A stretch of DNA of 64,000 nt from Chloroflexota bacterium (GCA_022826725.1 JAJDUF010000020.1:1-64000); one strand, 5' to 3'; shown: positions 17,193 to 26,154, counted from the first letter of the stretch. The notes: a model not told the origin generated them from the sequence alone. Numbers and translations: made by a program.

Positions 17193-18755
17193 CTAGGACC
17201 CGGATGCAGTAGGCACCGTTAGGCTCGGGTCGAGCCGGAGCGCCTCGTCGTAGTCTTGCCTGGCGCGGTCGTAGTCGCCTTGCGCCGCGTAGGCTTCACC
17301 CCGGTTGAGGTAGGCGCTGGCATCGTTCGGATCGAGCCGGAGCACCTGATCGTAGTCTTGGATCGCCCGGTCATAGTCCCCTTGCTCCGCGTACAACCCT
17401 GCTCGGTGGTGGTAGTAGTGGGCATCGTTCGGATCGAGCCGGAGCGCCTGATCGAAGTCTTGGATGGCCCGGTCGTAGTCGCCTTGCGCCGCGTAGGCTG
17501 CGCCCCGGTTGTGGTAGGCGATGGCAAAGTCCGGATTGAGCCGGAGCGCCTGGTCGTAGTCCTGGATGGCCCGGTCGTAGTCGCCTTGCGCCGCGTAGGC
17601 TTCACCCCGGTTGAGGTAGGCGATGGCATCGTCCGGATCCAGCCGGAGCGCCTGGTCGTAGTCTTGGATCGCCCGGTCATAGTCCCCTTGCTCCGCGTAC
17701 AACCCTGCTCGGTGGTGGTAGTAGTGGGCATTGTTCGGATCAAGCCGGAGCGCCTGATCGTAGCCTTGGATCGCCCGGTCGTAGTCGCCTTGCTCCTCGT
17801 AGGCTTCACCCCGGTTGTGGTAGGCGACAGCAAAGCTCGGATTGAGCCGGAGTGCCTGGTCGTAGTCTTGGATCGCCCGGTCATAGTCCCCTTGCTGCGC
17901 ATACGCTTTGCCCCGGATGAAGTAGGCGGCGGCATCGTTCGGATCGAGCCGGAGCGCCTGGTCGTAGTCTTGGATCGCCCGGTCAAGGTCGCCTTGCTGT
18001 GCATACGCTTTGCCCCGGTCGACGTAGTAGGGGGCGAGGTTCGGATTGAGCCGGATCGCCTGGCCGTAGTCTTGAATCGCCCGGTCAAGGTCGCCTTTCC
18101 GCGCGTATGCCCACCCCCGGATGAAGTAGTCGTCGGCAACGTTCGGATTGAGCCGGATCGCCTGGCTGTAGTCTAGGATGGCCAGGACATAGTCGCCTTG
18201 CTGCGCGTGCTCCCATCCCCGTTCGCGGTAGGCGGCGGCTCCATCGAGCCGCGGTTGGGTGAACACGGCCGCCAACTCCCCACGTGGGATACTAGCCGCT
18301 GATAGCCCATAGCGAGCCTCCCAGGTCGCCTTGTCCAGTACGAAGTTCCCGTAGTTGCCGCCGTTGATCCCGAAGAGCTCCACGTCGGCAATGGACTGAA
18401 TGCGGAGCAAGCGCGGCTGCGGCCATTGAGTTTCCCACTTCACGAGGTAGATCGGATCCCCGTCTTTCAAGAGTCCGGCCGACAGCCACGGATCTCCCAC
18501 TGCCAGCGTGCGCAGGTGCGCCAAGCTGACCTCCGTGTGGTCGCTCCAGTTGATATGCTTACCGGCCAGCGCCCGCGTATCGCCACCCCAGTGCAGCACC
18601 CCTTGTTCGTCGGCGATCCAGAGATGCGGGGTGCCGCGCAGCGCGACGACAGCGCCAGGCGCGAAGGCCTGCTGCGCTTGTACGGCGGGCAGCGCCATAA
18701 GGGTTCCGACGGCGATCAGCAAGCTCGCCAGGACACGCCCAAACGACCGGAACAT
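17193..18755 (-). CDS. Secreted protein with ten tandem TPR repeats and an N-terminal GTPHLWIAD domain
   Basis: 520 residues from the ATG at 18755, placed at the signal peptide (MFRSFGRVLASLLIAVGTLM, cut after VQA). Residues about 30-165 form a domain with GTPHLWIADEQGVLHWGGDT and DPIYLVKWE that I do not recognise as a named family. Ten TPRs of exactly 34 residues follow, consensus AYxxRGxAYAxQGDYDRAIQ then DYDQALRLDPNDA. The 102-bp units are nearly identical in DNA, and the pair HYYHHRAGLYAEQG/AYLNRGEAYAAQG (or its variant) occurs twice, so the array is expanding by recombination. TPRs bind partner proteins; the secreted location points to the cell surface. Confidence 0.9.
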   Translation of the reverse strand: MFRSFGRVLASLLIAVGTLMALPAVQAQQAFAPGAVVALRGTPHLWIADEQGVLHWGGDTRALAGKHINWSDHTEVSLAHLRTLAVGDPWLSAGLLKDGDPIYLVKWETQWPQPRLLRIQSIADVELFGINGGNYGNFVLDKATWEARYGLSAASIPRGELAAVFTQPRLDGAAAYRERGWEHAQQGDYVLAILDYSQAIRLNPNVADDYFIRGWAYARKGDLDRAIQDYGQAIRLNPNLAPYYVDRGKAYAQQGDLDRAIQDYDQALRLDPNDAAAYFIRGKAYAQQGDYDRAIQDYDQALRLNPSFAVAYHNRGEAYEEQGDYDRAIQGYDQALRLDPNNAHYYHHRAGLYAEQGDYDRAIQDYDQALRLDPDDAIAYLNRGEAYAAQGDYDRAIQDYDQALRLNPDFAIAYHNRGAAYAAQGDYDRAIQDFDQALRLDPNDAHYYHHRAGLYAEQGDYDRAIQDYDQVLRLDPNDASAYLNRGEAYAAQGDYDRARQDYDEALRLDPSLTVPTASGS

Positions 18756-18910
18756 CTTTATATCTGTCTCCTTGACGCCGGTCCCGCGGAGTACTCCTGC
18801 ACCCATCCCCGGGGGCGACGCTCTGCGCGGGCTGTTGTACCATCATTTTACCTCACGGACCTCACGGGTAGGAGTGGTACTATGTTCGCCGAGAACGGAA
18901 TACCCCACGC

Positions 18911-20044
18911 ATGATTATCGACTCGCACGCCTACTGTTTCGAGCCTGCCGACAGCCCTCGCGGCTACGCCAGCTCACGGGAGCACCTCCTCACCGTGCAG
19001 CAGGCGCAGGCCGGTCACCACCAGCCCGCTTTCCGCCTGCGTGATCGTGTTGCCGGCCCCTCCGACGTGCTCGATCCGGCCAGGGGAGACCTCGCGGACT
19101 TGCCCGACGTGAACTTCCGCATTGATCGGGCCGCGGGCCGCGTACTCTGGGACTACCGCGGCGAGACCTACACCAAGCACTTCTACCCGCCCAACCTCCG
19201 CAATCTGGAGTTCACGCCGGACAGCCTCATCGGCGAGATGGACTACGCCGGCATAGACAAGGTACTCCTCCACACCAACGCCATGCTGGGCCGCAGTAAC
19301 GAGTATCAAGCCGAGTGCATCCAGCGCTTCCCCGACCGCATCCTGTCCATGGCCCTGCTCGACGAGCGGCAAATCCACACCGATGTAGACGCGGTCATCG
19401 CCGGCGTCACCGCCGCCATCAAAGACCTCGGCCTACACGCGATCAAGTTCAACCCCGCCGGCTACACCGTGAGCGATCAGCCGTGGGACAGTGGACCATA
19501 CGCCCCGTTCTGGGACGCCGTCTCGACGCTCGGCGTGCCCGTCTTCCTCACCTTGTGTACCGGCCCGGCCCGCGCCAGCGAAGCGCACCCCGACCTCGCC
19601 GGACAGCAGAGCTACCTCGGCGAGCTACGCATTCTCATGCGCCTGATGAATCGCCACCCCCACCTGCTGTGCAGCATCACCCACGGCTTCCCCTGGCGCG
19701 TCTACCGCGACGGCGACCGCATCATCCTGCCCGACCAAATATGGGCACCGTTCGAGAACCCGAACCTAAGCCTGGAAGTGTGCTTCCCCGTTCGCATCGG
19801 CGACATCTTCGATTATCCTTACCACGAGGTCTGGCCGACGCTGGAAGCGATGGTCGAGCGGATCGGCCCATCCCGGCTCATGTACGGCACCGACATGCCC
19901 TTCCAAAACCGCTTCTGCACCTACCGCCAGTCCCGCCACTGGCTCGAACGCCACTTCGCGCCGGCCGCGGGCTTGAACGGCGACGACCTGGCCCTCATAA
20001 TGGGCGGCACCGCAGCGCGCGTGTTAGGAGCAGCCAAGGAGTGA
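18911..20044 (+). CDS. Amidohydrolase-2 family protein
   Basis: 377 residues, opening MIIDSHAYCFEP. The second metal position of the usual D-x-H-x-H motif is Tyr. Later landmarks are LHAIKFNPAGYT, LCSITHGFP (His), and RLMYGTDMPFQNRF (Asp). This is the ACMSD/gamma-resorcylate decarboxylase-like fold, catalysing hydrolysis or decarboxylation of an unknown compound. It is followed 49 bp later by a Gfo/Idh oxidoreductase, likely in one operon. Confidence 0.85.
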   Translation: MIIDSHAYCFEPADSPRGYASSREHLLTVQQAQAGHHQPAFRLRDRVAGPSDVLDPARGDLADLPDVNFRIDRAAGRVLWDYRGETYTKHFYPPNLRNLEFTPDSLIGEMDYAGIDKVLLHTNAMLGRSNEYQAECIQRFPDRILSMALLDERQIHTDVDAVIAGVTAAIKDLGLHAIKFNPAGYTVSDQPWDSGPYAPFWDAVSTLGVPVFLTLCTGPARASEAHPDLAGQQSYLGELRILMRLMNRHPHLLCSITHGFPWRVYRDGDRIILPDQIWAPFENPNLSLEVCFPVRIGDIFDYPYHEVWPTLEAMVERIGPSRLMYGTDMPFQNRFCTYRQSRHWLERHFAPAAGLNGDDLALIMGGTAARVLGAAKE

Positions 20045-20093
20045 CTCGAACTTCTCGATGTCTAACGGAGCAGTTGAGAAAAGGAGCACCACG

Positions 20094-21191
20094 ATGACAC
20101 GCGAGCGCGACCAGTCCATCCCGGCCCATCAGGCTATCGCCGCCACCCGTCCCCAAGGCACCTACCGCGGCGCGGTGGTCGGCTGCGGCCGCATGGGCAG
20201 CACCATTGACGACGAGATGGTCGGCATGCCCTACTATCCCTGGCCGTGGGCACACGCCCCGGCGATGATGGCGGCGCACGGCGTCGAGCTAGTCGCCGGC
20301 GCCGACGTTGACCCCGCCCAGTTGGACGACTTTGGCCGTCGCTGGGGCATCAAGGCGCTCTACACCGACCTCCGCGAGATGGTCGCCCACGAGCAGCCCG
20401 ACATCGTCAGCGTCACCACCCGGCCCAACGAGCGCGCCGAAGTCGTCATCGCGCTGGCGGAAGCCGGCGTGCGCGCCATCTTTGCCACCAAGCCGCTCTG
20501 CCGCACGCTGGCCGAGGCCGACGCGATGATCGCCGCCTGTCGCCAGCACAACACCATCTTCACCGTCGCCTGCCACCTCAACTGGTACGGCCCGTACACC
20601 AATGCCCGCGCCCTGATCGCTCGCGGCGAGCTAGGCCCCTTGCGCTCGCTCGTCTGCCACTCCCCCCACTCGCTCTCCAACCTCCAGAGCCACACGCTGG
20701 CCCTCTTCCGTATGTTCGCCGGCGCCCCGGCCCGCTGGGTGTTCGGCCACATGGACGACGAGGCCGCTGCCGCCGAGCAAGACGACCTCTCCGGCTCCGG
20801 CTACATCGTCTACGAGAACGGGGTCCGTACCATCCTCAACACCCACGCCTCGGAGCGCGAGTGGATGCTCGAGTTCATCTGCGACCGCGGCCGGATCGTC
20901 TCCCGCAACCAGCACGCCTGGTTCGAGCTGTGGACCCAGGACGCCCCCGGCTCCCCCGACTACAGCCAGCGCCAGTTCCCGTATGCCTGGCACCCCCGCA
21001 GCTCCATGGTGGACGCCATCGAAGGCGTCGCCCTCTCCATTGAGGCCGGCGAAGAGACCATCTGCCCCGGCGAGTTCGGCCGCGAGGCCCTCGAAATCGC
21101 CATCGCCCTCCGCGAATCCCACCGCGGCGGCGGCATCCGCATAGACCTCCCCCTCCCCGACCGCTCCCTCCGCCTCGGCACCCGCCGCTAG
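20094..21191 (+). CDS. Gfo/Idh/MocA family oxidoreductase
   Basis: 365 residues from the ATG at 20094, which has AAAAGGAG 8 bp upstream; the ATG at 20058 is less likely. The Rossmann motif is GAVVGCGRMGSTIDD. The catalytic Lys sits in FATKPLCRTLAEAD, where the family usually has EKP, and ACHLNWYGPY follows. The C-terminal half is the dimer beta-sheet. It probably oxidises a sugar or cyclitol with NAD(P). It pairs with the preceding amidohydrolase. Confidence 0.88.
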   Translation: MTRERDQSIPAHQAIAATRPQGTYRGAVVGCGRMGSTIDDEMVGMPYYPWPWAHAPAMMAAHGVELVAGADVDPAQLDDFGRRWGIKALYTDLREMVAHEQPDIVSVTTRPNERAEVVIALAEAGVRAIFATKPLCRTLAEADAMIAACRQHNTIFTVACHLNWYGPYTNARALIARGELGPLRSLVCHSPHSLSNLQSHTLALFRMFAGAPARWVFGHMDDEAAAAEQDDLSGSGYIVYENGVRTILNTHASEREWMLEFICDRGRIVSRNQHAWFELWTQDAPGSPDYSQRQFPYAWHPRSSMVDAIEGVALSIEAGEETICPGEFGREALEIAIALRESHRGGGIRIDLPLPDRSLRLGTRR

Positions 21192-21207
21192 CCGCTGTCC
21201 GTCGCCG

Positions 21208-21440
21208 CGGAAACTCCCCTTCCCTGGAGGGAAGGGGCCGGGGGTTAGGTCCGTCCCCCTGCACCGCGGGGGGACCATAGGGGGGCCAGAATACCGAACG
21301 ACACACTCCCCCTCTCCAATTGTTGGAGAGGGGGCCGGGGGGTGAGGCCCGACCGCGGTAGGTCACTTCCTCCAGAGCAACGTCTGGTCTCCGCGCCGAC
21401 TACCCTTCCCTGGAGGGAAGGGGCCGGGGGTGAGGTTCTA
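21208..21440. repeat. Repeat cluster in order C-A-B-C
   Basis: C: CTCCCCTTCCCTGGAGGGAA (21214) with GGGGTTAGGT tail. A: 21251-21287. B: CCCCTCTCCAATTGTTGGAG, then AGGGGGCCGGGGGGTGAGG (21308-21345). C again at 21403-21436 with a GGGTGAGGT tail. It fills the convergent gap between two genes. Confidence 0.8.
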
Positions 21441-21441
21441 C

Positions 21442-22341
21442 CTACTCCCCCCGTACCTCCACGCCCGTCAACCGCTCCAGCGGCTGGATCACCGCCGCAA
21501 TGTGCCGGTCCCCCAGCCCCTCCGCCTGCGCCGACCGCAGCAGTTGGGCCGCCACCGCGCCCAGCATCGTCGGCACCCCCAGTTCGCGCGCCAAGTCGTT
21601 CGCCAGGTTCACGTCCTTCGTCTGATTGTCAATCGTGAACCCCGGATCGAAGTTCCGGCGCAACGTGAAGTCGGGCAGCATCCGCAGCATGAAGCTGCTC
21701 GCCGCGGACGCCATCAGCACCTGCTGCAGTTGCGCGGCGTCAAGACCGCACTTCGCCCCGATCACCATGCCCTCGGCCACACCCGCGTTCGTGATCGCGG
21801 CCATCATGTTGTTGATGAGCTTTGCCACCGCCCCGCTCCCCACCGGCCCCATCAGCACGACGTTCTCGCCCATCGCGTCCAGCACCGGCCGCGCCTGCTC
21901 GAACACCGCCGGCGCACCGCCCGTCATGATTGCCAGCGTCCCCGCCTCGGCCCCCGTCACGCCACCGCTCACCGGCGCATCGAGGTAGTCCACCCCCCGC
22001 GCCGCCGCGGCCTCCGCAATCTGCCGATGTGTCCCGGGGTCAATCGTGCTCATCTCGACCAGCACCGCCCCCGGCCGCGCATTCGCCACCACCCCGTCAT
22101 CGCCCAGGTACACTTCCGCCACGTCCGCCGGCCCGGTGATACACGAGCACACGAAGTCCACCTCCGCAGCCAACGCCCCCGGCGTCTCCGCCACCTCCGC
22201 CCCGGCCTCCGCCAGCGCCGCGGTCCGCGCCCGCGTGCGGTTATAGACGGTCAACGGGAAGCCGCTCTTCAGAATGTTCTTGGCCATCGGGCCGCCCATC
22301 AGCCCCAAGCCGATAAAGCCCACTGCCGCTCGCTCGCTCAT
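21442..22341 (-). CDS. NAD(P)-dependent 3-hydroxyisobutyrate dehydrogenase-type oxidoreductase
   Basis: 299 residues, the normal length for beta-hydroxyacid dehydrogenases. Rossmann motif VGFIGLGLMGGPMAKNI at the N-terminus; substrate motif DYLDAPVSGGVTGAEAGTL; catalytic Lys in GSGAVAKLINNMM (about residue 172); and KDVNLANDLARELGVP. Likely substrates are 3-hydroxyisobutyrate, tartronate semialdehyde or a relative. It is convergent with the upstream Gfo/Idh gene. Confidence 0.9.
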   Translation of the reverse strand: MSERAAVGFIGLGLMGGPMAKNILKSGFPLTVYNRTRARTAALAEAGAEVAETPGALAAEVDFVCSCITGPADVAEVYLGDDGVVANARPGAVLVEMSTIDPGTHRQIAEAAAARGVDYLDAPVSGGVTGAEAGTLAIMTGGAPAVFEQARPVLDAMGENVVLMGPVGSGAVAKLINNMMAAITNAGVAEGMVIGAKCGLDAAQLQQVLMASAASSFMLRMLPDFTLRRNFDPGFTIDNQTKDVNLANDLARELGVPTMLGAVAAQLLRSAQAEGLGDRHIAAVIQPLERLTGVEVRGE

Positions 22342-22456
22342 CGCCGTATCCTCTCACGCAAAATCGTCCAGCCACACCCCACCGCCGCACCCACCACCCG
22401 CCGCGGCGCCCCCCCATTATGCGGGATACGCCTGCAAGCATACCGCCCCTCCCCCC

Positions 22457-22580
22457 GTCATTCCCGCGAACGCGGGAATCCACGTCCCCCTGCACTGCGG
22501 GGGGACCATAGGGGGGCGAGAATTCCATACGCCATACCCCCCTCTCCACATGGTGGAGAGGGGGCCGGGGGGTGAGGACG
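22457..22580. repeat. Repeat cluster in order D-A-B
   Basis: D: GTCATTCCCGCGAACGCGGG then AATCC (22459-22483). A: 22483-22518. B: CCCCTCTCCACATGGTGGAG, then AGGGGGCCGGGGGGTGAGG (22540-22577). Confidence 0.8.
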
Positions 22581-22623
22581 GCGGCCAAAACTGGTATAAC
22601 CTCCCCCGCAAGGAGGCCCCCTC

Positions 22624-23907
22624 ATGCCACAATTCGACAACGCCCAGGAAGTCCGCTCCGAAACCTCCTACCTCGATTTCCTCCGGAACTGCGCCCTCGA
22701 TACCGCCATTGACCTCCCCCTCGACGGCGGCGAGTCGCCCCGCGCCATCAAGCGCCGCCTCACCGTCGCCGCCCGCGAGCTTGGCCTGCAACTGCGCCAT
22801 CTCCGCAGCGACGACCCGGCCATCATCCGCTTCCACGTCACCGGATCGCCCGGCGTCGCTCGCCGGACCTACCGCGCTGGCGTCGTCGGACTCACCGGCA
22901 TGGGCATGAGGCTCCTCGACCACGATCCCACCGCCGTCCTCAACACCCCCATGCCCCACTCCCACGTCGGCTCCTACGCCGTCCTCCCCCACACCGAGGT
23001 CGTCGGCGTCTGCGACCTCCGGCCCGAGCTACTGACCGCCTTCCGCGAGCAATGGGGCCACATCTTTCCCCGCGCCCGCACCTACACCGACTACCGCGAG
23101 ATGATTGACAACGAAAACCTCGACCTCCTTAGCGTCACCACCGGCGATAACGCCCACACCGACATCGTCATCTACGGCGCCAACCACGGCGTCAAGGGCA
23201 TCGCCTGCGAAAAACCGCTCGCCACCACCCTCGACGACGCCACCCGCATGATCCAAGCCTGCGAAGCCAACGGCGCCATCATCTCCGTTGACCACACCCG
23301 CCGCTGGTGGACCCCCTACCACGCCGCCCGCAAGCTCATCCGCGAAGGCGCCATCGGCAAAGTCCGCCGCATCATCGCCCACATGGGCGGCACCCGCGCC
23401 ATGCTCTTCCGCAACGGCACCCACCTGCTCGACGGCGTCCTCTTCTTCGCCGAATCCGACGCCGAATGGGTCTTCGCCGAGCTTGACCCCGAATTCGCCG
23501 ACTACTTCGCCTACCGCGGCGACGGCGGCAAAGACCCCGCCCTCGACCCCAGCGGCAGCGGCTACATCCACTTCCGTAACGGCGTCCGCGCCTTCATCAA
23601 CGCCAGCAAGGGCCAAACCCCCGGCATGTACATCCAAGTCATCGGCGAAACTGGCGAGATTGACCTCGTCGGCGACCACGTCGAGCTACGCAAGGACGGC
23701 GCCATCCACCGGCCACCCCTGCCCTCCCACCGCCGCACCGACGTCGTTGCCCTCATTGACGAGCTAACCCGCACCATCGAGCACGGCGGCGACCTCATCG
23801 GCTCCGGCCAAGAAGCCCGCAAAGTCGTCGAGATCATCGTCGCCTTCCTCAAGTCCCAAGAGCAAGGCAACGCCCGCGTCAACCTCCCCCTCCCCCCAGG
23901 CAACTAA
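22624..23907 (+). CDS. Gfo/Idh/MocA family oxidoreductase with N-terminal extension
   Basis: 427 residues. The Rossmann core begins only at about residue 85 (YRAGVVGLTGMGMRLL); GIACEKPLATTLDDA carries the catalytic Lys and VDHTRRWWTPY follows. The first 75 residues are an extra domain (ESPRAIKRRLTVAARELGLQ, then LRHLRSDDPAIIRFHV) that is basic and helical-looking and not part of the family. Codon use continues smoothly across the junction, so it is a genuine fusion. GGAGG lies just upstream of the ATG. Confidence 0.87.
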   Translation: MPQFDNAQEVRSETSYLDFLRNCALDTAIDLPLDGGESPRAIKRRLTVAARELGLQLRHLRSDDPAIIRFHVTGSPGVARRTYRAGVVGLTGMGMRLLDHDPTAVLNTPMPHSHVGSYAVLPHTEVVGVCDLRPELLTAFREQWGHIFPRARTYTDYREMIDNENLDLLSVTTGDNAHTDIVIYGANHGVKGIACEKPLATTLDDATRMIQACEANGAIISVDHTRRWWTPYHAARKLIREGAIGKVRRIIAHMGGTRAMLFRNGTHLLDGVLFFAESDAEWVFAELDPEFADYFAYRGDGGKDPALDPSGSGYIHFRNGVRAFINASKGQTPGMYIQVIGETGEIDLVGDHVELRKDGAIHRPPLPSHRRTDVVALIDELTRTIEHGGDLIGSGQEARKVVEIIVAFLKSQEQGNARVNLPLPPGN

Positions 23908-24002
23908 CCCGAACCGTCCGCACCAGCTCTAGCGTGACTTACTCTCATGGCACCGGATTCGGCCGCCGGGGTAAGCTGTACGGTAGCGGAGGCCGAAGAC
24001 AC

Positions 24003-24950
24003 ATGACCGCAGTGCCACTACCTCTGATAGACGCGCCGGCTATAGCCCCGGACTTCTCTGCTACCGCCAACATTATCCTTCACGAGGGCGATGTCTTTTC
24101 GTTCGTGCGGCGACTACCAAGCGAGATCGCGGCGCTTATTATCACCTCACCGCCATATAATATCGGCAAGGAATACGAGAATCGAACGAGTATCCAACGC
24201 TACCTCGCCGCCCAGGAAAAAACTATTGACGAGCTTGTTCGAGTGCTATCACCACAAGGGAGCATTTGCTGGGAAGTTGGTAACTACGTGGAGAATGGTG
24301 AGGTATTCCCACTGGATATATTCTACTATGACCTATTCAAGAAAAGAGGTCTGAAGCTCCGTAATAGAATCATCTGGCATTTTGGTCACGGTCTTCATGC
24401 CTCGCTACGGTTCTCAGGCCGATACGAAACACTCCTCTGGTTTACAAAGAGCGACAACTATACGTTTAACCTTGATTCCGTGCGTGTGCCAGCCAAATAC
24501 CCAGGCAAGCGTCATTTCAAAGGCCCAAATAGAGGCAAGCCTTCGGGCAATCCCTTGGGGAAGAACCCTTCCGACATTTGGGAGATCGTCGCCCAGGATT
24601 GGGAACGTGAATTGTGGGATATTCCCAACGTGAAGGCAAACCACCCGGAAAAGACTATCCATCCCTGCCAGTTTCCCGTCGAGCTAGTAGAGCGGTGTGT
24701 CTTAGCATTTACAAACGAGGGGGATCGCGTACTTGATCCCTACTGCGGTGTTGGTTCGGCACTCATAGCTGGCCTGAAGCACGGACGTCGAGTCATCGGC
24801 TGCGATAGGGACCCGGAATACATAGCAATCGGTAGAGACCGCATCCAGGACTTCTACGCGGGTACACTGCGGATGCGACCGCTTGGCAGACCGGTCCATA
24901 CGCCGACGGGTCGAGAGTCGGTATCGCAGATCCCTGAGGAATGGCGGTAG
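24003..24950 (+). CDS. Beta-class DNA methyltransferase, N4-cytosine type
   Basis: 315 residues from the ATG at 24003 (GGAGG at about 23987; an in-frame ATG at 23934 is possible). Catalytic motif IV is ITSPPYNIG near the N-terminus. The AdoMet motif is at the C-terminus: DRVLDPYCGVGSALIAGL with VIGCDRDPEYIAIG. This order is beta class. SPPY rather than DPPY/NPPY favours N4-cytosine methylation. The TRD lies between (about 90-230). It sits 3 bp from a BglII-like endonuclease. Base composition is lower in GC than flanking genes, pointing to acquisition as a unit. Confidence 0.9.
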   Translation: MTAVPLPLIDAPAIAPDFSATANIILHEGDVFSFVRRLPSEIAALIITSPPYNIGKEYENRTSIQRYLAAQEKTIDELVRVLSPQGSICWEVGNYVENGEVFPLDIFYYDLFKKRGLKLRNRIIWHFGHGLHASLRFSGRYETLLWFTKSDNYTFNLDSVRVPAKYPGKRHFKGPNRGKPSGNPLGKNPSDIWEIVAQDWERELWDIPNVKANHPEKTIHPCQFPVELVERCVLAFTNEGDRVLDPYCGVGSALIAGLKHGRRVIGCDRDPEYIAIGRDRIQDFYAGTLRMRPLGRPVHTPTGRESVSQIPEEWR

Positions 24951-24953
24951 CCA

Positions 24954-25553
24954 ATGATTGTAGCCGGGAAGTATCCCTTCAAGGATGGTGAGCAGGCTCT
25001 GAGTGGGGAACGTGCTCACCTCCTCGAAGAGATTGAGTTAGTAATTGCCTCCGTTGACTCCGAGGCATGTAAGCAGAAGATCAGCCGAGAGAAAACCATG
25101 CCAGGCAGAATTCTTTACGATCCAAGAGCACTAAACAGTGCTTTCACAGAAGGCTTTGCAAGCCTGGGATGGGAAAAGGAAAGAATTAGGTGTGAGTACC
25201 CAACACAATACTACACTCCCGGCTACCAGCCTGCAGAAATCGGACGAGGTGCGTTTCGGGAGATGGATTTTGTGAAGGATAACGTGGGTGTTGAGGTACA
25301 ATTCGGCAAATATGCTTTCATGGTATACAATGTTTGCGCCAAGATGACTATATTCAATAAGAACGGTTTTATTGATGTCGGTATAGAAATAGTTCCCATG
25401 AGAAGATTTGCCAGAGAGATGTCTACGGGAGTATCGTATTTCGAGCAGTTTGTCTGGGACCTAGAGCAACGTGGCACAGCAGATATAGATATACCTGTCC
25501 TCGTACTGGGTGTTGACACAGAACGCTCATTAGAGACTGCCTCGCCGCCGTGA
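24954..25553 (+). CDS. Type II restriction endonuclease, BglII/BstYI-like
   Basis: 199 residues. The core FREMDFVKDNVGVEVQFGKY has Asp, Glu and Gln with spacing D-x8-E-x-Q, the same as the Asp84/Glu93/Gln95 active site of BglII. Also family-like are an early FTEGFASLGWEKERI segment and IDVGIEIVPMRRFAREM. It is adjacent (3 bp) to an N4-cytosine-type methylase, and M.BglII is also an N4-cytosine enzyme. The target is inferred to contain GATC (AGATCT or RGATCY), unproven. Low-GC composition matches the methylase. Confidence 0.8.
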   Translation: MIVAGKYPFKDGEQALSGERAHLLEEIELVIASVDSEACKQKISREKTMPGRILYDPRALNSAFTEGFASLGWEKERIRCEYPTQYYTPGYQPAEIGRGAFREMDFVKDNVGVEVQFGKYAFMVYNVCAKMTIFNKNGFIDVGIEIVPMRRFAREMSTGVSYFEQFVWDLEQRGTADIDIPVLVLGVDTERSLETASPP

Positions 25554-25825
25554 CCGCGCCGCTCCAGGCCGGGCGCGTCTACATCAGCCGCCACGCGCCC
25601 CGCAGCGGCAGCCAAGCGCAGTATTTCGATGGCATACCGCCCGAGGTGTGGGACTTTCACGTCGGCGGCTACCAGGTCTGCGACAAGTGGCTCAAAGACC
25701 GGCGCGGACGCACCCTCACCTACGACGACATCGAGCACTACCGGCGCATCGTCACCGCCCTACAAGCCACCATCCGCCTCATGGACGAAATAGACGCCGC
25801 CATCCCCTCCTGGCCCCTCCCCTAG
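25550..25825 (+). CDS. C-terminal remnant of a type ISP restriction-modification enzyme
   Basis: 91 residues. The GTG start overlaps the endonuclease stop by 4 bp (GTGA). VWDFHVGGYQVCDKWLKDRR, then GRTLTYDDIEHYRRIV and TIRLMDEID match the extreme C-terminus of type ISP/LlaBIII-like methylase-nucleases, proteins normally over 1000 residues. Nothing upstream corresponds to the rest. Its GC-rich codons are like the chromosome, unlike the endonuclease that precedes it. I infer that a restriction-modification cassette replaced the 5' part of an older gene. It may still be translated by coupling. Confidence 0.7.
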   Translation: MTAPLQAGRVYISRHAPRSGSQAQYFDGIPPEVWDFHVGGYQVCDKWLKDRRGRTLTYDDIEHYRRIVTALQATIRLMDEIDAAIPSWPLP

Positions 25826-25873
25826 CCCACACCACCACCCTGCACCCACCAATATCACGCACGCCGCAATCCC

Positions 25874-25966
25874 CGTCCCCCCGCCGCAGCGGGGGGACCA
25901 CAGGGGGGCTAACCCTACTCCCCCTCTCTATCGCTCCGCGATGGAGAGGGGGCCGGGGGGTGAGGC
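25874..25966. repeat. Repeat cluster in order A-B
   Basis: A: CCGTCCCCCCGCCGCAGCGG, then GGGGACCACAGGGGGGC (25874-25910). B variant: CCCCTCTCTATCGCTCCGCG, ATGGAGAGGGGGCCGGGGGG, TGAGG (25920-25965). Confidence 0.75.
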
Positions 25967-26154
25967 CCGTCCCCCAATCCTGTCCATCCTGTCCATCCAT
26001 GTAAATTCCCCCGTTGTCTTTCCCCGCCTCCCACCAATGTGTACCCACTGACGGGGATTGGCAGCTGCAAGTCCTTCCTGGAGCACCGGGCACCGCCCGG
26101 CAGGGACCCACTCGCATTATCATGCTAGTCAACGACGGTGGCACCGCCACCCAG

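Noticed and set aside
17001..17222. Small lipoprotein-like frame (MIGPRLG, hydrophobic stretch, Pro-rich tail)
   Set aside because: No ribosome site, overlaps the end of the convergent TPR gene, and the tail reads like GC-rich non-coding DNA. Cannot be excluded.
17256..18176. Plus-strand Val/Arg repeat protein opposite the TPR array
   Set aside because: Antisense shadow of the 102-bp TPR repeats.
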